From the NCBI RefSeq assembly GCF_000220395.1, contig NW_004087003.1, positions 1 to 64,000 on the forward strand: a stretch of DNA of 64,000 nt. The letters are read 5' to 3'. The stretch is from Ichthyophthirius multifiliis (lineage: Eukaryota; Ciliophora; Oligohymenophorea; Hymenostomatida). This document shows, in pieces, positions 11,900 through 24,339 of the stretch (position 1 is its first letter; every line of letters begins with the position of its first letter). The notes under the pieces are model-generated. The model did no database searches. It saw nothing but the letters and a program-made list of their open reading frames with translations, and was not told where the DNA came from. Made by a program: the position numbers and the translations under genes.

Positions 11900-14170
11900 A
11901 TTTTATATTCTTTTTAATATAATTTTATTTTTATTGAACAAAATTTAATATTTATTTTACAAAATTTAATTAAAATAAAATAATAAAATGCTTTTTTAAT
12001 AATTAAATTCCAATAAAGAAATAAATTAATGTTTTAAAATAAAAAAATTAACTTTTTATAATTAAAATTAAAATAAAATATATATTTAATTATTAATCTA
12101 TAAAAAATAACAATAATGGGTAATAAATAAATAAATGACAAATAATAATAAGAAAGTTAAAATAAATCACAGGAATAAATAGAATAGCATGATGAATTTT
12201 AATAACCAATAAAAGATCTTTCAGGCATAAAATAATAAGAAAACTCTCAAGTTGAATTAAATAAATTACAACTTAATGACTTAAACTTCATAGAACACAA
12301 ATAATATGATGAAAATTACGGAGAAATAAAAATTTATAATTTAAAAACCAACCCTTAAATAGAAATTTGTATAAAAACTAAATTGTTTGAGGACAAACAA
12401 GATTTTTAAAAATTCTATTAAATTTTGGAATAAAAAAAGAAAATAGATCACCCAAGTATTTCCAAAATATTACAAATAAATATGACAGTAAATGCTACAA
12501 TGTGTTCAAACATTTATAAAATCGACTACGCATATAATTATTATTAAAATAATTTAAACACTGAGATCCTTACAAGGATAGAAACAAAATAAATATTTTA
12601 AGAAAATGTATAAAAAATAATTAAATATAAATAATATATATTTAAATAAAGGAAATATATTTATTTTTAGAATCAATAATAAATTCTTTATTATATTTGT
12701 AATCTAAAGAATTGTATCATGGAGATATATAACCCCGAACAATATTATTTGATAATGATTGTAATTTTATGCTTACAGATATACAGTTTTTGACAGACGG
12801 TATATGTGGTTATCAACGAGAAATGATAAATTAAAAAACTGATGGTTATTTAGCACCTGAATTAGTGGAATCATTAAGAAAATAAATAATTTTAAATAAA
12901 AATTAAATCAATTATGAAAAATGTGATATTTATTCATTAGGTATTATTTGTTTATAAATGGCTACTTTATAAACTATTGAAGAAATATATTAAGATGAAA
13001 ATGCAATAGAAAAATCTTTAAATTATATCTAGAATTAATATGGAGATGGATTATATTTTCTTCTTTATTGTATGTTGAAATAATAAAATAAAAGAATAGA
13101 GTTCAAAAAATTTTAGAGATCATGTAATAAATAGAAGAAAAATAGTTCAAAATAGAAAACTATTATTAAGAATTTGCTAATACAAGCCTCACTAAATAAA
13201 CAGAAGTTATTGAAATGAGTTAAAATAACAATATTAACTTGATTAATAGTTAATCTTTAAATAATAATATCTAATAAACTAATGAAATATAATAGCAAAT
13301 ACATAATAATAATATAAATAGTTTATATGGCTTAAATAATAATATAAATAACAATAACAATACAAATAATATTAATAACTTAGTATCTTAATAATAATAA
13401 AATTTAAATAATATAATAAATAATCATATAGCAACCTAAAATATTCAATATGCTTAAATTAATTAATAATAAGAATAATAAAGTTCTCAAGAAATATTCT
13501 AAAGTAACAAAATAAGAGAAAGCCTAAATGAGAAAAACTCAAAATTGAAAGATAGTTTTATTAACAAAAATAATAAATTTTAAGATGATTTAAAATCTAT
13601 AGATTTGAAATAGAATCATGATTATCTTTAAAATTCTAACGATTTGAATATAAAAAGTGTTTTTACTCCTTTAAATACTTAAGATCTTTAAATTAAAGTT
13701 TTAAATTCTTATAATGCTGGGGCTAATAACTTTATTTAATAATAAAGTTACACAGAACACTAAGAATAAATTAAAAGAAATAAACAAAAATAAGTGTATA
13801 AAAAGTAAATCCAACCGTCAAAATTTTTGAGGTATTTTTTATTTTATAATAAATTTAATTTTATAAAAATTATTATAATTTATAAGAACAATTGATGACA
13901 TAAATAATAAAGTTAAAGCAGCTTTATTAAAAAGCCAATAAATTTCTTAACAATATCATAATTCAGAACTAAAAGATGTTAGAGAATAATTTTTTGTAGA
14001 TGAAATTATTGTTTCTAATTCTAAAGCAGGGTAAGGTTTAAATCATTTATTATCTAAATAATTAGATTCTACTGCCCAGTAAAACAAAAAGAAATATAAA
14101 AGTGCAGAAAACAGTCATTTTAGTGTAACATTTTAAAATAATAACTAAATAAGTGAAAAAAAAAGTAATA
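10703..14170. other. 3.5-kb segment present in unit 1 and cleanly absent from unit 3
   Basis: Sequence left of about 10,703 and right of about 14,170 is contiguous in inverted unit 3 at about 37,095-37,115. The segment holds the unknown ORF and the kinase gene. The kinase's last codons fall at the right junction. Both junctions are close to AATAT(C/T)T-like sequence, suggesting short homology. It is either an insertion in unit 1 or a deletion in unit 3. Confidence 0.7.
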
Positions 14171-14193
14171 TTTCATAAAGATGGAAAATTTGA
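12116..14193 (+). CDS. Divergent protein kinase with Gln/Asn-rich tail (about 659 aa, one frameshift)
   Basis: Start ATG 12,116 (MGNKQ). Exon 1 ends at 12,607 and a 44-nt GT-AG intron spans 12,608-12,651. The kinase core follows: YLQSKELYHGDIQPRTIL (catalytic loop, HGD instead of HRD), NFMLTDIQF (where DFG normally stands), DGYLAPELVES (APE motif), CDIYSLGIICLQMAT (subdomain IX). No glycine loop or clear VAIK lysine is visible in the N-terminal 160 residues. At 13,105-13,110 a run of six A breaks the frame: the frame in use stops at TGA 13,216, whereas one extra A gives the expected helix KKILEIMQQIEEKQF and leads into a Gln/Asn-rich tail. A second intron spans 13,832-13,886 (55 nt). With one base restored the exons sum to exactly 660 codons ending at TGA 14,191-14,193. 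Probably a weak kinase or pseudokinase. Confidence 0.72.
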
Positions 14194-14425
14194 ATATATA
14201 ATATTAATAGCAAAATATATTATTTATTATTAAAAAATATATAAAAAAATAAATAAAAAATAAATAAAAAATATATAAATAAACTTTTTACGCACATAAT
14301 AATAAATATATTTAAAACAAAAATATCATTGATAATGTTTTTTTGTCTTTATCTTATTTATTTATAAAACTAAATGTATATATCAATTACTTTTTGTTAA
14401 GAAAAATAAAAAAGTAAAAATTTAT

Positions 14426-15140
14426 TCATTTCACATAATTAATATTTAGAAAAAAATCTTTAGATATTTAATTTTTTTAAAGGCTTTATAATGCAAATTC
14501 TGCCTATTTTATATTTTCATATTTTATTTAAGCAATTCTTAATTTATATTAACAGACCTTTATTTTTAAAGTTTAATTTAAAAAAATTAATTTTATTTTT
14601 TAATACTTAAATCCTTTATATAAATTAAATAAATATGTTAAAATTTTTTTTGATATTTAATCATTTAATTATCTACTAATAAAAGATTACTTTAATCATT
14701 TAATTTAATGTATTATTCATTTGCAGATAATTATATTAATTATTATTCAAAACAAAACTTTTGCTATTATGTTGCCTATTATTCTATATTTTTTTTATTT
14801 ATAGGGAATCCATTTTCCTTCTATTTTATCAAGTATTTTACTCATTTGTTTTTTAATATTTATATTCTTTTTATTTTTAAAAAATACTAATAATAATATG
14901 TAATCAATCAGTTTTTAAAAAAGCAAAGAATATTTTTTTTTAAAAAAAATATTTTTAATTTTATGATATATATGAATTATTTTCCTTATTTCCCATAAAA
15001 AAGAAATCCATTTAAAACTTTTTTTTTTATTACAGTACGAATATCTCTGTAAATAATTCATGCTTTCGCTCTTTATGTATTAAATATTTTTATGCATATA
15101 TCAAAAACCTAACAATATTACTAAAATAATATATATAAAC
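14426..15140 (-). pseudogene. U1A/U2B''-like RRM protein, unit 1 copy (decayed)
   Basis: Inverted homologue of 36,007-36,877. RRM1 remnants include IIYRDIR near 15,050. The Trp of the conserved RAQAWII stretch is a TGA stop here (15,060-15,058). RRM2 remnants include LLLVDN near 14,680, followed by a one-base loss relative to unit 3, and the C-terminus RIAQIKYEN...NYVK near 14,540-14,430. A standard-code ORF on the plus strand at 14,708-14,890 is only the shadow of this gene. Confidence 0.75.
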
Positions 15141-15530
15141 CATTTTAAGAAATAAATTAGATTTATAAATAAGTCTAAATATTAAATAAAAATAATTATA
15201 AAAAATATAATTATGAAGACAATAATAAAATTAACAAATCTAAATTTATATAAACAGAAAAAAAATGCAAATTAAAGCTTTTGATTAATTAAGATAAGAG
15301 AATTTTAGATAGTGATGATAAAAATGTTAATATACAAAACAATTTATTACATAAAATGAATTGAAAGAAAATATTCTTTTATAATAAATTAATTATGGCA
15401 TTTATTAATAATAAAATAAATAACTCTTAAAGCTTAACAAAAAAAATGTTATTAAAATTATAAAAAATAGAAATAAAAAAACTTATTTTTAATAAGAATT
15501 GTAATGTAATTTTATATTATCTGATTATAT
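15140..15530 (+). pseudogene. Fragment of the 538-aa protein gene, unit 1
   Basis: Matches the C-terminal half of the minus-strand gene at 33,506-35,122 in inverted orientation, including DKRILDSDDKNVNIQN near 15,290-15,340. A TGA near 15,280 and missing segments interrupt it. Confidence 0.6.
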
Positions 15531-15682
15531 AATTTCACAATAATATATATATATATATATATTAAATATTTATGATGATTTTCAATTTTATTTATATTAA
15601 TAATATTAAATTTTAAAAATATAATAATAAAAATAATTTAAATAAATATATTTTTATACTTAAATAATATGAATTATATAAT

Positions 15683-15720
<38 letters not shown>

Positions 15721-15819
15721 TTATAATTTATTTTTTTATATATAATAATAATAAATAAATATATAATATTTTTTAAATTTTACTTAATTAAATAAATTAG
15801 GTTTTTATTATTTTTGAAA

Positions 15820-16400
15820 AATTATAAGATAAAATGTTTTAAAAAAATAATATCCTAATTTTATCATTTCCATTTTTTATTTAACTAAATAAAATACAAT
15901 TTATACAATCTTTTTTTAGAAATTTCTGGCTAATTCTAATTGATATTTTTTTTAATCGTATTATTATTTTAATTGTTTACAAACACATATTTATTAAATT
16001 TTTAATCAATTGAGGCTGTTTTAACTTTATATCTTTTAAGTTTTTAAGTTTAATAATTTTAGCGATTTTTTTACTTTCGTTTCTTTATATTTTCAAATTC
16101 TTTTTAAATAAATTATGTTTACATATATTTTCTCATCTAAATCTATTATTTTATTCAAATTAAAAACATCCTTAAATAATTTCCTTTAAGTTTTCTTATT
16201 TAATATATTTTGATTAATTATTATATAATCAAATCAAATAAAATACAGAGAGAGCTGGCTAATGTGTTTATCCATAAATAGATACGTAAAAATTAAGTTC
16301 TATTGGTAATAAAAAACACATAAAAATATGCTTTCCGAATCTAAAAAAATATATGAAAATATATGCTAGCCAAAGAAGTCATTAATTATATAATTTTTAC
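15820..16400. repeat. Shared block before kinesin, unit 1
   Basis: Clearly similar to 24,340-24,850, in the same orientation and the same position just before a kinesin copy. Conserved landmarks are TTACTTTCGTTTCTTT near 16,070 and ATATATGCTAGCCAAA near 16,360. No gene recognised. Confidence 0.65.
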
Positions 16401-16839
16401 GCAAATTAAAAATCTGTAATTTTAAAAATGTAATTATGTATTAATATAAATAAAACTTGTTTTGATTACCAGAGGATTATTAGGTATTTGATAAATACAT
16501 TAAATATTAAAGAATATTCTTAAATTATTTTTTATTTATTTTATGTGTATATTTTATAACAAATTAAACTAAATAATAATCTTCAAGTAAAAAAGAATTA
16601 AATAAAATAGATTGAAGTAAAAAAAAAAAACTTAAATATATGTTTAAAATTAAAATTCTAATTATGATATTATCGTAAAATATAAAGCAACTTGAATTTC
16701 ATAAATAATTAATTAATTGTAATTAGATAAATTTATTAATAAAAAAAATATTTTTATTAATGCTTAAAAAAATAGTAAATAAAGATTATAATTTATAATT
16801 AAATTGAAAAAGAGAAGAATAAATTTTTTTATATTATTA

Positions 16840-16841
<2 letters not shown>

Positions 16842-16886
<45 letters not shown>

Positions 16887-16888
16887 TT
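16842..16888. repeat. (ATT)n microsatellite
   Basis: Uninterrupted ATT trinucleotides at the boundary of the second kinesin repeat. Confidence 0.9.
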
Positions 16889-18697
16889 TTTTTTTATAAT
16901 TATAATTTTTTATATAAATTATATCTTATTTTTTTTAAAAAAAATATTTTTATATTTATTTTTTTTTAATAAAATTTTTATCCTTTACTTTTATATAAAT
17001 TTTATTTTATTTATTATTAGTTTAAATTATTTTTAACCTATATTTTTTTCTATTATTTTTAATATTACTTTTTTTTTTTAATATTTTTTTATTATATTAT
17101 TTATTTATTTTTTAATTTACTAGTTATTTATCCTATAAATTTATATTTTATATATATATTTTTTTTTTTTAAATTTATACTTTTTAATATCATTATTGAT
17201 TATTCTTTCCTCTAAATTTTTTTATTATATTAATTTATTTTTATAAAAAAACTACTAAAATGTAAAAAAGTTCTAATATTTTAATACTTAAAAACTCTAA
17301 TTTTCAATAAAAGAAAAAATTTAAAATTCTTTATTTTTTTATGTTAATTCATTTTTTTCTGATAAAGATTAATTATTTTTTTTTTTTTTAAAAAAAATTA
17401 TTAATTATTATTATTATAAGATTTCTTATTATTAATTTTATTTCTAATTATTTAAAAATACCTTTTCTATTTACATAGCTCTTTAAGAGTATTTCAAAGT
17501 ATTTAAGCTTTTTTCTATACAGTAAAAGTCATGACTTATACATGAGATAATGCGTGCAAATATATTTCCTCCAAGGGAATCTTTAAGAATGGGTGTTAAT
17601 TTTGAATAACGATATGGAGCAAATGCTTTTTTTTATTTATTTGAAAGAATATTTATGCAATTACCTAAGGCAAGTAATGATTTATTAATATTATAACCTT
17701 CTTAAATCCTTAAATTTTATTTATTTTCGGTGAATCTTTCTGAACCTGTTAAATCAATCAAAGAAAGCTTACTCTAAATTATAATTTATTATGAAATCTT
17801 TTGCTATAAAGTGAATGTTATCATAACGTGAGATCGGGATGATTATATATTTAGATTGTTTAAGCTGTTTGTCTTTTTTAATTTGCTTATTTTATTAATT
17901 CCAAGACCTCTTACTTTGATTAAACTTCTTTTTCAATTAAATCAAGTATTTCTACGCCTTCTTTTTGAAAGTCTTCGATTAAAAGAATATTTAAAGAAGG
18001 TTCATATTGATTTTTAAATAATAAATCTATAATTTATTCGTTATATATTTCAACATATCTGAATTTTAAATTAAAGTTTTAAGCCTTGTGATTCATTATT
18101 TCCTATAATGAATAATATATTAAACCTCCTTCCATATTTTATTACATATTTCCAAACATGGTATAAGTTTTACCTGAACCAGTTATTCCATATACAAAAC
18201 ATGTGCAATTATATCTATTAAATAAATTTGTTTAAATGCTTAATTTTAAAACTTAGTTATATATTGTTTAAGTGGAATCTTCATGGAAAAAAACACCATT
18301 AAATTTATAACTCTTATTAAATTATAATGATAAATTTATAAAGTATTCTCTATTGTATTTATTAACATTTTTTACTTTTCATTTTATTATTTTATTGTAA
18401 GAGGACGAACTCGAATATAAACTTTTATTGGATATTTTTTTATTTAAATGCGATTTTTTTTAAGGAAAATTTATTAAATTTAGTTTTATTAAAGAATCTA
18501 ATCTTTATTCACAGAATAGTATGTTATATTTTTAGGTGGTTAAATTAAATTTTAAATCTAATAACTTTTTTTAATATTCATTTAATTAATTACTTTGAAT
18601 TTTATTAAAAATAATTAAAAAATTGAATAAATTAAATTAAATTAAATTTTAGTATTATTGATATTTTTTTTATTAAAAATTAATATAATTATATTTT

Positions 18698-18740
<43 letters not shown>
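16873..18740. repeat. 1.86-kb direct repeat carrying kinesin, copy 2
   Basis: See the repeat at 1-1,860. It ends in a (TA)n tract at about 18,703-18,737. Confidence 0.9.
16890..18475 (-). pseudogene. Kinesin motor-domain gene, copy K2
   Basis: Nearly identical to K1. P-loop near 18,190-18,140, switch II LIDLTGSERF near 17,740, SKLTPIL near 17,610. At the A/T run near 17,627-17,634 it has eight T where K1 has seven, and this keeps QKKAFAPYRYSKLTPIL in frame. It shares with K1 the one-base loss at the NxxSSRSH motif near 17,840, so that lesion predates the duplication unless it is a shared error. The tail beyond the motor continues as Lys/Gln/Asn-rich sequence toward 16,890. Confidence 0.8.
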
Positions 18741-18748
<8 letters not shown>

Positions 18749-19445
18749 TTAATTATAATATATTTTTTTTAATTTTAAAAGATTATTTTTCTAAAAAATT
18801 ATATATAATTTATAAAAAATCTAATAAACAATTTAAATTACTTTATGTTTTAAAAAATTAAATAATCAAATTTAATATTGATTTAAATTAGTAAAAACGC
18901 AAAATTAAAATATTAATTAAATAAATTTTTATAAAAAGTTTAATATTGCTTTACTTCCAATTGATTATATGTTTATGGTTAATAAATAATTTATTTAAAT
19001 AGATATTATAAATTTTAAAAAATAAATATATTAAATATTATTTATTGATAATTAAATAAATCATTTCATAAAATTAAACATAATTGAAAACTAAAATAAT
19101 ATAAATAAAATATAACATATAAGATTTTATTATATATCAAAATTGATGGGCATTAATAAACTCATATTAAATATAATAGTAATAATTTTAAATTTATGAT
19201 AATAAAAAACAAAAAATCAAAAAAGTTAAATATAATTTTAATTAATAGAATGCTTTTATAAATTAAAACGATATAAAATTTATTATTTTAATTATAATTT
19301 ATAATTTAATTATAATAAATATAAAATATTTCATAAAATAAAAGATTATTATATAGAAAGAAACAAACAATATTAATTCGAATTTTAATCAATAAAAAAT
19401 TACTTCTTGTTTAATAATTATAATAATATTATAAATTTAAAATAA
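18741..19445. other. A/T-rich spacer, unit 2
   Basis: Aligns weakly with 1,861-2,470. A short standard-code ORF at 18,658-18,861 is the translation of a TA repeat and is not a gene. Confidence 0.5.
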
Positions 19446-21137
19446 TCATTTAGGACAATTATTAGATAAAATATTCATTGTTTATTTACATTTAGTACAT
19501 TAAATTAAATCTTCCGAAATACATCTTTTACATTTATTAATATCACAACTAATACATTACTAACCTTGCTGAATATAATTTTCAGGACATTTATCTACAC
19601 ATTTATCCTCAAACAAAAAATACCCATTTTGACAATCATCACATTTATCTTGATTATTACACTTTTTACAATTTAAATTACAATATTCAATCACAATATA
19701 CAAATCTCTAAAACCAAAAAATTAATCATTTTTTTCTGCAATTGACTTAATTTAATCTTTCTACATAATTATTTATATATAAAAATCAATCGAACTACCT
19801 TATAATCCTCCTTTAAAATCGAACTCTTTATAATAATTAAACAATTCAGCTTATTTACCATACTTTCCGCAACTCTCAACAGCATTTGCTGTAAATTTAA
19901 TACTGTCGTTATAATCACAAACTGTTTTTCCTAAACACGTATTAATTTAAAAATTTGTATCATCAATGGCATAATACCTATAACCAACATTAATCTAATA
20001 GAATGCTCTTTTCGCCTTTATTTTTTTTCTAATAAATATATCCTAATTTCTATTACCAATCCCCACAAAAGGTCCCCCAAGAATCCAAACTCCATTACAC
20101 ATTTTAAATTATTATTTACCAAATCCTTCCAAAATAATATCTGTCCTTCCTAATTCTCCTGACGCGAAATACTATCCAAAAAAAGCCTAAAGTAAATATT
20201 CCCCATATTTTGGTATTTTAGCTCTATCTATACATAACTTATTATCAACCAAAGAATTATAAGGGCATTCCTGCACACAATTCCCTAGACTAATAAAATA
20301 AGGTTCTTCACATAAAATACATTCATCATTTTCACAATCAATGCAATTCGCATCTGCACATTTATTTTCAACACAAAACATATTATTGCTGCCCTAAACA
20401 CTGACCTCTTTAATTTAATCACACTCAGTTACGCACTAATTATTTTTCACATATCCATTACATTTACAAAGATTACCTTTAATATCGTTTGTCAATGGAA
20501 TACCCTGAGGACAAGTCAAACAATCAAATTCACTGGGACCATTACACGTAAGACATGATTCATGACATGTATCGACCCATATATAGATGTTTTTGATAGC
20601 ATAACCATTATCATTTTCATTTGAAACCATAGTAGAAACAAATTTTAATTCAAAATTGGAATCTGCATGTGTAATATTTGAATATATTCTTTATACTAAA
20701 TCAGGCTACAACTTAAAATTATATTAATGTATTGAATATTTATCATTTTAGCATATCTATAATCCTTTTTGTTTATAAATTTTAAAAGAATCATAAATTT
20801 TATTATCAAAATATACGATGACTTTATCATTCGAGGATTTTACACTATCTGAAATTTTATATAATAATAAATCAAATTAAATTGCTAACGAATAATGATT
20901 AGGTAAATTTAAGTATTTCTTCATAAGTAAAGGAGTTTAACGAAATATTCCAAATACATCATTGTTTCTGTACTCAACGAATTATGATTAAGAAAAACAT
21001 TTAATTTTATCAAATTTATTCCAGCCAGAAACAGCATGTTATTCAATAGAGGATATATCAAATTCTTTATAAACTAAAAGTTCACTAGAATAAATAATAA
21101 TTATAAGTAAATAAAAAAATATTAAAATATATGACAT
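19446..21137 (-). CDS. Secreted Cys-rich repeat protein, copy C3 (intact, 563 aa)
   Basis: One open frame from ATG 21,137 to TGA 19,448-19,446, exactly 564 codons, no introns. Signal peptide MSYILIFFYLLIIIIYSSEL. First globular module: VSGWNKFDKI, HYSLAIQFDLLLYKI, VIVYFDNKIYDSFKI. Cys repeats follow: TCHESCLTCNGPSEFDCL, CKCNGYVKNN, CADANCIDCENDECILC, CVQECPYNSL. Second module: AFFGQYFASGELG, NGVWILGGPFVGIG, YRYYAIDDTNFQIN. C-terminal Cys block: YCNLNCKKCNNQDKCDDC, CVDKCPENYIQ, CISCDINKCKRC, ending NNCPK. Two short standard-code ORFs inside (20,187-20,381 and 20,436-20,630) are pieces of it. No anchor is visible, so it is probably secreted or stored in granules. It is a close paralogue of C2. 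Confidence 0.9.
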
Positions 21138-21420
21138 TATTTACTAATTTATAATAAAAAAAGTAAATATAAAAAATTATTAAGATATTTTAAATTTAAA
21201 AAAATTCTATTCCATTTTATTATATAAAATTTAATTTTATTCATTTATATAGAATTATTTTTATTATTTTATAATAAATATAATTTAATTATATAGATTT
21301 AATATAAATCTATTTAATCTTTTTAATACATTAAAATTAAAAAAATATATTTTATTTTATAAATATAATAAAATTATAAAAATTTTTGATAATATATTAA
21401 ATAGAAAATTTTAAAATAAT

Positions 21421-21530
21421 TTTAATTAAATTTAATTTAATTTAATTTAATTTAATTTAATTTAATTTAATTTAATTTAATTTAATTTAATTTAATTTAA
21501 TTCAATTTAATTCAATTTAATTTAATTTTT
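21421..21530. repeat. (AATTT)n pentanucleotide array
   Basis: About 20 units of TTTAA with a few substitutions near the end. An inverted counterpart with fewer units lies at 41,884-41,990 in unit 3. Confidence 0.95.
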
Positions 21531-22475
21531 TTATTATAACAACTTACTTTATCAAAACATATTTTTTTTTTTTTTAAATTAATAATATATTCCAGAAAAT
21601 TAATTATTTAATATTTAATAATTTTTTTTTATTTTATATATTTATATATATAAATTATTTATAGTTTTATATCATTACTTTTTTTTTTTTATTTTAATTT
21701 AATATATTTTACAATCTTATATATTATCTAGTATTTATTTTTTATTAATCACATGTATAAATTTTATATATAAATTATATAAATAACATATAAAATTTAA
21801 CAATATTTTTCCTTAAAAAATAATTATATGAATTAATGTATTTAAGTATTTATATTAATATTAGATATAAATATTTAATTTAAATATATAAGTTAATTTA
21901 CATAATTTTATTTCATTTTATTTTTATAATTATTTTTATTTATAAAAGAATTTTAAGTAATTTATTATTTAATTTTATATTTTTTTTTTTTTAATTATTA
22001 TATAGTGGAAATATATTTATTTTTATTTTTCATTTTAATATGATTTATATATATATTTATATATTTTTATTCATATTTTTACTTTTTTTTATATATTAAG
22101 TCATAAAATAAATTATATATATTATTTTTAAATATTAATTTTATTTATTTCTATTTATTTATGTGTATAATAAATGAAATTTTTAACTTTTGTAAATTCA
22201 CATATTTCTAATTATATTTAATGAAAGCTTTTTCTATAATTTTAACTTTCATTAATTAAATAATATAACTTAATTTATAAATAATATAAAATTTAAATAA
22301 ATATTTTAAAAAAAAAAAAATTAATTATTTTATTATGTAAAATTATAATATCTAAGATTTTTAAAATTATTAAAGCTTATTTATTTTAAAATGTGAAATC
22401 GATTATTATATTAAAATAAGTTTAAAAATAATATTATCTTTATATAATAAAAATATTAAAGACTATATTTTTTTT
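21531..22475. other. A/T-rich intergenic region
   Basis: Low-complexity A/T sequence with long T runs. Nothing recognisable. Confidence 0.5.
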
Positions 22476-23480
22476 TCATAAAAATATAAACTGTTAAATA
22501 AATTAATAAGTGTTAAAAATATATATCCTAAGAATAATAAATTCCAGAAGATTTACAGAAAATAGATTAAGTAAAGACCATATATTTATATAAAAATTAG
22601 TGATTAGTGGGTTTTACCATGTGAAGTATTTTTATTAAAGAAAGGAGATAATTTATAATAGAATCATATAAATTTTATTTAATAAAAAGACATGAAGTAA
22701 TATTAATAAATACTATAAAATAAATTTTTATAAATATGTTTCTGCTATTTTTTAAGTTTAATATAAATTATACATAAAAAAAAACGAAATATATAATTTT
22801 AGAGATATTAAAAATATAAATAATTGACTTATCTTAATTATATTCGTAATTTTATGAGAATATTTTTGAAACGAAAACAACATAAGATGTAAAGTGTACA
22901 GAAAGGAGTACTTAAAATAATAAACTAATGATTTTTTACTTTAAAAATAACAAAGTAATTTTTTCTATGAACTAAACGAAATAAGTAAAATTGAAAATAT
23001 GAATATTAGTGATGAGTTCAGTAATATAGAAAAAATAGATAATTAATTTTAGTTTGTTACTTAGAATGATAATGATACATTTGTAGAACATTTATTCTAA
23101 CAAAATTAAAATTTACAAAAATACGAAAATCATGTTGATAATAATTCAAAGATATGTATAGAATAGAAAAATAAACCTAAAAATTTATTGCTTATTGATA
23201 AAGTAAATACTTTATATAAACTAAGCTAAAATGATATTCAAATTATACCTTAAACAAAATAAATGCTTCCTCCTAATATAAATATTTAAAAATTTAATCA
23301 ATAAAAGACATCTAGTATTGAACAAAATATGGAAAATATAGTTATAACAGGAAAAAGTTAAAATTAAATTTATTAATAAAAGCAATTTCAAACACCTCTA
23401 TCATCACCTTTAAAAGATTCTTAATAAAAATCAAAATAAAATCTTGAGACGAGTATATATTTCCTTTAATTTGATTTTGT
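22476..23480 (+). pseudogene. DENN-domain protein gene, unit 2 copy (middle deleted)
   Basis: The first part (22,480-22,810) matches the uDENN end of the unit 3 gene. It then jumps directly to the C-terminal part from about 22,815: FYELNEISKIENMNI, NDNDTFVEHLFQQNQ, PKNLLLIDKVNTLYKLSQND, TPLSSPLKDSQQ, up to NLETS near 23,450. The cDENN core found in units 1 and 3 is missing, and the C-terminal 33 or so residues are replaced by unrelated sequence. The retained C-terminal part is almost identical to unit 3. Confidence 0.75.
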
Positions 23481-23629
23481 GTTTCTCGGATAATATTAAG
23501 ACATAACTATACAATTTCCTTCATATCAAAAGACTTTAGGACTATCTAATAAATTAAATTTTCTATAAATTTCTAATCTTTATAAAAATATTTATTCACT
23601 TTTTAAAAATAAATGTTTATTTATTTCAG

Positions 23630-24010
23630 TATTTTGATTATATTATATACAATAAATTCTATATATTTTATTAAGTTATTTTTTTAATTATTTTATAATA
23701 TAGCTTAAGATAAAAATATATATAATTAAATAAGTTAGTCTGAACATTAAAGTTCACATAAGTTTATTTTTATTTAAAATCTAAATTGCTTAATACATTT
23801 AAATAAATTAAATTATTAAGTAAAATACGTATTATCAATATCATAAAAATTAAAGAAAATCTTATAATATGGTCAATCAATAATATGTTATTAAAAGTAA
23901 AATTAAAAAAACTTATTTTTAATGAGATTTTTAATTAAAATTTATTTTATATTATTTAATTAAAAAATTTTTAATTATATACTTTTTTTAAATATGTATG
24001 ATACTTTAGA
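23630..24010 (+). pseudogene. Fragment of the 538-aa protein gene (C-terminus), unit 2
   Basis: Preceded by about 70 bp shared with 8,506-8,580. Bases 23,710-23,940 match the 3' end of the minus-strand gene at 33,506-35,122 in inverted orientation (the stretch around AACATTAAAGTTCACATAAG). Confidence 0.6.
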
Positions 24011-24339
24011 TATTATTAATACATATTTATAAAAAATATATTATTAAAAATTAATTTGATAAAAATATATTTATATATTCTTTTATAAACATATGTAATT
24101 TTAAATAATTTAAATATTATAATTATATTTTTTATTTTTATTTTTATAAATAAAAATAAATAAATATATAAAATATAAAATAAAATATCTTAATATAAAA
24201 AATAATGTTAAATAAATATATATTTTATTTTAATTTTTGATAATTAAATAAATATTTTTTTTAAAAAAAATAATAATAAGATAAAATGTTTTTTTAACAA
24301 AAATATTCTAATTTTAACATTTCAATCTTTTATTTAATT

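Noticed and set aside
10703-14170. Idea that the kinase segment is a bacterial-type or viral insertion
   Set aside because: Codon use, intron sizes and Gln code match neighbouring ciliate genes, and no integrase or terminal repeats were seen.
14708-14890. Plus-strand 60-aa aromatic-rich ORF
   Set aside because: Complement of the decayed U1A-like gene, which has RRM motifs on the minus strand.
18658-18861. 67-aa ORF starting in a TA repeat
   Set aside because: The peptide is mostly translated TA/TTA microsatellite. No support from the paralogous region at 1,780-1,990.
19446-21137. Naming the Cys-rich proteins as immobilization antigens
   Set aside because: They have signal peptides and CxxC repeats but no hydrophobic GPI-type C-terminus, and the alternating globular modules differ from the periodic Cys pattern expected of that family.
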